Source: an uncultured Porphyromonadaceae bacterium
Lineage (GTDB): Bacteria; Bacteroidota; Bacteroidia; Bacteroidales; Muribaculaceae
Reading direction: 5' to 3'
DNA: 60,952 nucleotides
NCBI GenBank assembly: GCA_947175645.1
Contig: CAMWNP010000016.1
Location: 1 to 60,952 of the forward strand
Of this stretch, positions 56,491 to 60,952 are shown one piece after another. The notes under the pieces were generated by a model. That model did no database searches. It was not told the DNA's origin and saw only the letters and a program-made list of their open reading frames with translations. Position numbers and translations under genes: made by a program. How positions within the stretch are numbered: the first letter of the stretch is position 1; each line of letters opens with the position of its first letter.

Positions 56491-59319
56491 ATGAACAAAT
56501 TATTCTCACGTGTGCTTATGCTCGTTGCCATGGTGATGATTCTCGGATCATCAGCCGCACTCGCACAGCAGATGCCACCCATCCCCGTTGATGATCAGGT
56601 CCGCATCGGACAACTGCCCAATGGCTTGACCTATTACATCCGTCACAATGAGAACCCCAAAGGACAGGCTGATTTCTACATCGCCCAGAAAGTGGGTTCA
56701 ATCCTTGAAGAGGAAAACCAGCGTGGTCTTGCTCACTTCCTTGAACACATGTGTTTCAACGGAACTACCAATTTCCCGGGTAATCAGTTACGTGACTGGC
56801 TTGAGTCAATAGGTGTGAAGTTCGGCTATAACCTCAATGCCTATACTTCAGTTGATGAAACAGTGTATAATATCTCAAACGTTCCCGTTTCACGCGAGTC
56901 AGTTCAGGACTCATGTCTGCTTATCCTTCACGACTGGGCCAATGACCTTACTCTCGACCCTGTTGAAATCGATAAAGAACGTGGAGTGATACATGAGGAA
57001 TGGCGTCGCTCAATGGTTGGCCAGATGCGCATCCTGGAGAAACTTCTTCCCGTGATTTATCCCGACAGCCGTTACGGGAACCGTCTTCCCATAGGTATAA
57101 TGGAAGTTGTGGACAACTTCCCTCCCCAGGCAATCCGTGATTATTATGAGACATGGTATCGTCCTGATCAGCAGGGTGTGGTAGTTGTCGGCGACATTGA
57201 TGTTGACCGCATCGAGGCTAAAATCAAGGAGATGTTCTCTGATATAGAGATGCCGGAAAATGCAAAGCCCCGCGAGTATTTTGCGGTGGAGGACACTCCC
57301 GGAACCATTTATGCAATCGGTTACGACAAAGAGCAGAGCAATGCCATTGCCGAACTGATGTTCAAATATGATGCCACTCCCGATTCTGTTAAAACAACTC
57401 TGCCTTATTTGGTTCAGCAATATGTTTTTGACATGATCGTGTCCATGCTTGACAACCGCCTGAATGAAATTTCACAGAAACCCGATGCTCCTTTCGCTGT
57501 AGCCGGAATCAACAACGGTAATTTCCTGATGGCCAAAACCAAAGATGCATTGACTCTGGTTGCAATAGCAAAAGGTAATGACATTCGTCCTGCAATGGAA
57601 GGTGCCTATCGTGAACTTCTCCGTGCCGTTCGTGGCGGTTTCACCGTTTCAGAATATGAACGCGCACGCAACGAATATCTTTCACAGTTGGAAAAATCTT
57701 TCAACAACCGTGACAACCGTGAATCTGAAAAATATGTACGTGAGTACGTCCGTCACTTCATTGATAACGAACCTATCCCCGGATTGGAGAACGAGTTCCA
57801 GATCATGCAGGCCTATGCTCCCATGATTCCCCTGGAAGCAATTAATCAAGTCCTGCATGAGATTGTGAAAGAAGATAACCGCGTGTTCCTGGCTTTACTT
57901 CCAGAAAAGGATGAGTTCTACATTCCCACGGAAGATGACATGAAAGCCGTCTTTGCTGGTGTAGAAGCGGAAACCATTGAACCTTATGTCGATGCAATCA
58001 AGTCAGAGCCCCTTATTCCGGAACTCCCCGCTCCCGGTAAGATTGTCAGTGAGTCCAAGGATGAACGTTTCGACGCCACCGTCCTCACTCTTTCCAACGG
58101 TGTTAAGGTAATTGTCAAACCCACCACATTCAAGAACGACGAGATTGTGTTCGATGCCATTGCGAAAGGTGGTTACGCTGACTTCAGCGACGACCTCGCC
58201 GCTTCAATGATTTTCTGGCCCTACGTGCTCCAGTCAGGTGGTCTCGGCGACTACAACAACATTGACATGCAGAAATATCTGTCAGGAAAACAGGTTGTTG
58301 TCAATCCCTCTTACGACAACTACGAACGAAGCATCTCCGGTAACACCACCGTCAAGGATCTTCCCACCGCAATGGAACTCCTCTACATGAACTTCACTGC
58401 GTTCAACATCACCCCCGAAGAGTTCGACGCTACCCAGAAACAATTTGCAGGTCTGCTCCAGAACCAGGAGTCATCACCCCAGTACATCTTCGGCAAAGAT
58501 TTCATGGAGTCTACATTCAAGAGCCCGCGTCGCCGTGCTATCAGCACTGAAACTATCGCCGCTGCCAACCGCGATCAGATCATTGAACTCTCTAAGAAGA
58601 TGACCGCCAATGCCGCAGACTACACTTTCGTATTTGTTGGAAACATTGACATGGACACCTTCCGTCCTCTGGTTGAACAATACATCGCCACTCTCCCCGT
58701 TGATGCTGCCGCTTCTCTGACCAACACTAAGGTTAATCCCGATCTGCTGCCCGTTGCAGGCAAAATCAACTCAGAGTTCTCAACCAAAATGGAAACTCCC
58801 CAGACGTGGACTTCTATCATGGTAACCGCCAACATCCCTTACACTGACAAGAACCGCAGAGTGGCTTACATAGCCGGTCAGATTCTTGGCAACCACCTTC
58901 TTGACAAGGTTCGTGAAGAAATGGGCGCTACTTACTCTATTGGTGCTCAGGCCGGTGTTTCACGTACCAATTCAGGTGCCAACACTCAGATTGTCTCTCA
59001 GTTCCCCATGAAACCTGAAATGCGTCAGGAAGTCCTTGATTACATAGCAGGTGCATTCCAGGCAATGACCACTGATGTAACCGCCGAAGAGGTTGCTACT
59101 CAGGTTGAATATCTGGTGAAGAACTCCAAGGAAGCGCTTGAAAAGAACAACGCATGGCGCAATGCCATCGCCGGATACGCAGTTTGCGGTGTTGACACTT
59201 GGAACGGTGACATCGAACTCCTTCAGTCAATCACCAAGGAAGATGTCATGAACTTCATGAAAGAAGTTCTCGGCCAGGGCAACTATCATGTTGTCACTCT
59301 TGATCCCGTGGCTGAATAA
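56491..59319 (+). CDS. M16-family zinc metalloprotease (PqqL-like)
   Basis: A 942-residue exported pitrilysin-type protease: signal peptide (1-25, ending AALAQ), then four M16 domains. The inverted zinc motif HFLEH (~residue 82-86, AHFLEHMCFNGT) is intact, with the distal Glu expected in IHEEWRRS. The C-terminal half (from ~530, TLSNGVKVIVKPT) is the inactive partner half. It likely degrades peptides in the periplasm. Monocistronic; ended by the hairpin at 59360. Confidence 0.94.
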   Translation: MNKLFSRVLMLVAMVMILGSSAALAQQMPPIPVDDQVRIGQLPNGLTYYIRHNENPKGQADFYIAQKVGSILEEENQRGLAHFLEHMCFNGTTNFPGNQLRDWLESIGVKFGYNLNAYTSVDETVYNISNVPVSRESVQDSCLLILHDWANDLTLDPVEIDKERGVIHEEWRRSMVGQMRILEKLLPVIYPDSRYGNRLPIGIMEVVDNFPPQAIRDYYETWYRPDQQGVVVVGDIDVDRIEAKIKEMFSDIEMPENAKPREYFAVEDTPGTIYAIGYDKEQSNAIAELMFKYDATPDSVKTTLPYLVQQYVFDMIVSMLDNRLNEISQKPDAPFAVAGINNGNFLMAKTKDALTLVAIAKGNDIRPAMEGAYRELLRAVRGGFTVSEYERARNEYLSQLEKSFNNRDNRESEKYVREYVRHFIDNEPIPGLENEFQIMQAYAPMIPLEAINQVLHEIVKEDNRVFLALLPEKDEFYIPTEDDMKAVFAGVEAETIEPYVDAIKSEPLIPELPAPGKIVSESKDERFDATVLTLSNGVKVIVKPTTFKNDEIVFDAIAKGGYADFSDDLAASMIFWPYVLQSGGLGDYNNIDMQKYLSGKQVVVNPSYDNYERSISGNTTVKDLPTAMELLYMNFTAFNITPEEFDATQKQFAGLLQNQESSPQYIFGKDFMESTFKSPRRRAISTETIAAANRDQIIELSKKMTANAADYTFVFVGNIDMDTFRPLVEQYIATLPVDAAASLTNTKVNPDLLPVAGKINSEFSTKMETPQTWTSIMVTANIPYTDKNRRVAYIAGQILGNHLLDKVREEMGATYSIGAQAGVSRTNSGANTQIVSQFPMKPEMRQEVLDYIAGAFQAMTTDVTAEEVATQVEYLVKNSKEALEKNNAWRNAIAGYAVCGVDTWNGDIELLQSITKEDVMNFMKEVLGQGNYHVVTLDPVAE

Positions 59320-59359
59320 TCCACGCTGAAATCCCATAGCGGAGCAACATATCTCCGTC

Positions 59360-59398
59360 ACAAAAAGTGTGTTACCCACCCGGTGACACACTTTTTGT
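59360..59398. terminator. Terminator of the M16 protease gene
   Basis: Long stem ACAAAAAGTGTG...CACACTTTTTGT with an added TACC/GGTG portion and a short loop. The arms end in A/T runs, so it can work in both directions. 40 bases after the stop. Confidence 0.85.
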
Positions 59399-59481
59399 CA
59401 TAATCGGATAACGCACAAATAATGTGGACTCTTACGGTCAACACCATTAATCAGATTGTACAGGAGTTTCTTGCACAGATT

Positions 59482-59513
59482 TTTGTGATATTGTGAAAGA
59501 GTCGCTATCTTTG
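59482..59513 (+). promoter_or_regulatory. Promoter upstream of the 59.7-kb gene
   Basis: TTTG (59482-59485), exactly 20 bases, TATCTTTG (59506-59513): full consensus. Transcription near 59520 leaves a 225-nt leader before the gene at 59746. Confidence 0.85.
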
Positions 59514-59538
59514 TAGGGTTACTTTAAATCTATTGAAA

Positions 59539-59685
59539 ATGCTGAAGAAGGTGATAATCTCTCATTGTTCTCGGTTCACATGTGCCGGGCAACGGAGTGA
59601 TTTTCTGATAAGGATGGATTTTTATTATCCGGATGCGAATGTTGACCACCGTTGTGTAAAAGAATTTACTGGTGCAGGTCATTAA
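59539..59685 (+). CDS. Possible 48-residue leader ORF
   Basis: ATG about 20 bases after the predicted transcription start, TAA at 59683. The peptide starts MLKKVIISHCSRFTCAG and ends FTGAGH; three Cys and three His in 48 residues. It lies wholly within the 5' leader of the next gene. It may be a regulatory uORF, a small protein or chance; nothing recognised. Confidence 0.25.
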   Translation: MLKKVIISHCSRFTCAGQRSDFLIRMDFYYPDANVDHRCVKEFTGAGH

Positions 59686-59745
59686 CAATCCTTTCCGGTG
59701 CCGTACCTGAAACCAATTTAACATTAAAGATCAAAATATAATAAA

Positions 59746-60342
59746 ATGAAAAATAAAAGAATAGGAGTTGTTTTAGCGGCAGCCATTATTGTGGCTCTGT
59801 TCGCAGGAGGTGGAATATATTACCACTACCTCGGTGTAAAGGAAAAGGAAAGAATGGAGGAAGCCGCACGGCTTGCGGAGATGGAGCGTCAGCGCCAGTT
59901 CACTCCTGAAAATCTCGATCTTGCAGTGATGCGGGGCGACCGGATGCTTTTCTTCCAGCAAAATAACTGGAAGAAGAAAATTGAGGATGGCGATCAGAAA
60001 ATTGGTGTCGTTATTATTCAGGGCGACCAGAGGTTTATTCTCGAACCGGACAACCTTGAGGACTATCCCGGTATAACCTGGTACGAGGCGATGGACAGAT
60101 ATGCCGACCGCTTGCCTACCAAAGAACAGGCGCAGGCAATTGAAGTGCAGTATAAGGATATCGATAAAGCGATGCTGAAGTATTTCGGCTCATCAATATC
60201 GACAGGAGACAATCTGGTATACTGGACCCGAACTGAGAGCACCCCCGTCAGGGCCTGGGATTTAGAAGGCTTCAAATGCCGTGTGTCAAATGAAATCAAA
60301 GATTTCTATGGCCGGGCACGTGGCGTGGCTCCACTTCCGTAA
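59746..60342 (+). CDS. Membrane-anchored protein with DUF1566-like end
   Basis: A 198-residue protein: one N-terminal transmembrane helix (GVVLAAAIIVALFAGGGIYY), a short charged coiled coil (EKERMEEAARLAEMERQRQF), then a ~140-residue exported domain ending VYWTRTESTPVRAWDLEGF. The WTRTES..RAW phrase resembles the C-terminus of DUF1566/Lcl-type domains. Otherwise unrecognised. Ends 25 bases before the IS5-type element. Confidence 0.6.
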   Translation: MKNKRIGVVLAAAIIVALFAGGGIYYHYLGVKEKERMEEAARLAEMERQRQFTPENLDLAVMRGDRMLFFQQNNWKKKIEDGDQKIGVVIIQGDQRFILEPDNLEDYPGITWYEAMDRYADRLPTKEQAQAIEVQYKDIDKAMLKYFGSSISTGDNLVYWTRTESTPVRAWDLEGFKCRVSNEIKDFYGRARGVAPLP

Positions 60343-60367
60343 TATGCCGTAGTCCACGGACTGATCA

Positions 60368-60952
60368 GACCCGGTTCCTCAATATTTGTTAATACTGAGG
60401 CGGTCAAGCGTTATGCAGATGTGTTCGCGCAGTGAGAGAGCAATGCGGTTGCATTGTGACCGAAACAAGCGGACGCAGATACCTGACGATTGGCCGTGCC
60501 AATGGTAACTCATGCCATGGATAAGTAAGAATAATGATATGTAAGGATTTCGGGGTGGAGTTAGATTATACAAACCGCAACATAAACATTGTGCATGCTG
60601 TCATTGCAATCCCTTTTGAAGTGTGAAGAAATGGTTTGTAGTATCTGTTTAATCGCCTGAAGGATTCAAGCCACGAAAATGTTCGTTCCAAATCCGGTTG
60701 AAAGCCATTTATGGTAAAATTCATATACCGTACGCCACCGGGGAAAGTCATTGGGCAGTAGTCGCCATTGACACCCTGTTTTGATCAGGAAAGACAAGGC
60801 ATTGAGAATCTCAAATATATCTGTCTTTGACTTAGTTTTGAAAATTTCAGGAAACTTATCTGAAATAAAGTTGCGCTGCGTAAGTGTCAAGTCGGTATTA
60901 TATCCCAATTTATCCTAACATGTTATAAATGATTAAAATCATATAACCGAAT
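60368..60952. mobile_element. IS5/IS1031-type insertion element, internally deleted, partial (copy C)
   Basis: One ~34-bp terminal repeat (60368-60401, starting GACCCGGTTCC) preceded by TCA, a TNA-type target. It shares ~180 bp with copies A and B inside the end and then holds a shortened transposase gene on the minus strand. The sequence to 60952 matches the left interior of copy A (28419-28471), so the other end lies roughly 75 bases beyond the window. Confidence 0.85.
60566..60908 (-). pseudogene. Truncated IS5-family transposase
   Basis: The first part (from a TTG at 60908, GYNTDLTLTQRNFISDKF, IKTGCQWRLLPNDFPRWRTVY) is the DUF4096 N-terminus of IS5-type transposases. The sequence then jumps, with a frame change near 60690-60705, to the family C-terminus (LERTFSWLESFRRLNRYY) ending at 60566. 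The central part carrying the DDE catalytic residues is missing, roughly 110 or more residues. Not functional. Confidence 0.82.

Noticed and set aside
1-60952. CRISPR array, rRNA genes or a prophage
   Set aside because: No regularly spaced short repeats, no rRNA sequence and no capsid, tail or terminase genes were seen. The repeats present are dispersed single copies.

Overview
The window is a chromosomal segment of a gut-type Bacteroidales bacterium, most likely of the Muribaculaceae or a close relative. The evidence is the gene content: GldH, DUF3256, DUF5063, a sodium-translocating methylmalonyl-CoA decarboxylase operon, a GH57/GT4/GH133 glycogen operon and a surface protein with a T9SS-like C-terminal domain. 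The promoters agree: nearly all recognisable ones follow the Bacteroidetes pattern TTTG, 19-21 bases, TAnnTTTG. The right edge of the window falls inside an insertion sequence.

Layout. 1-1650 holds a large serine recombinase that marks the end of an integrated element in the 3' end of tRNA-Leu(CAA). 1.9-11.7 kb is a long minus-strand housekeeping run: a ZapB-like coiled coil, zapA, a structured RNA, rny, ricT, gldH, a HAD-M24 fusion, cca, queD, queE, a lipoprotein and ferritin. Rubrerythrin faces the other way at 11.8-12.4 kb. 12.5-17.1 kb is the propionate operon: epimerase, carboxyltransferase, an OadG-like subunit fused to a lamin-tail domain, biotin carrier and the membrane pump. 17.3-21.5 kb is an uncharacterised four-gene operon: membrane protein, unknown protein, membrane-anchored acetyltransferase and Sel1-repeat protein. 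21.8-26.4 kb encodes a 1529-residue secreted protein. tRNA-Val(TAC) is followed by a small acetyltransferase/coiled-coil/GIY-YIG cluster. 28.6-33.3 kb is the glycogen operon, then tRNA-Arg(ACG), a MATE exporter and a TPR protein. 38-42.5 kb carries a DEAD-box helicase, DUF3256, xseA, xseB and slyD. 42.7-45.5 kb (minus) holds an esterase, a Cys/Met PLP enzyme and tsaB. 45.6-52.9 kb (plus) holds yicC, gmk, nadD, DUF5063, an amidase, thyA, a sodium symporter and a WYL regulator. 53-60.3 kb holds an M3 peptidase, a tiny transcription unit, a membrane coiled-coil protein, an M16 protease and a small membrane protein. The window ends in an IS5-type element.

The least explained signals are two families of short mobile or repetitive DNA. 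One is a set of IS5/IS1031-like derivatives (28343-28653, 33738-34029, 60368-end) with about 34-bp inverted ends and 3-bp TNA target duplications. One of these sits exactly on the stop codon of the GH57 gene. The other is a 156-161 bp repeat in four copies (34079, 36009, 42547, 52966). Every copy starts with a terminator-like hairpin 22-33 bases after a stop codon, always in the same orientation relative to that gene. Other candidates are the structured RNA between zapA and rny (possibly 6S RNA), a short plus-strand transcript with a 23-residue ORF at 55.3-55.6 kb, and the four-gene operon at 17.3-21.5 kb.
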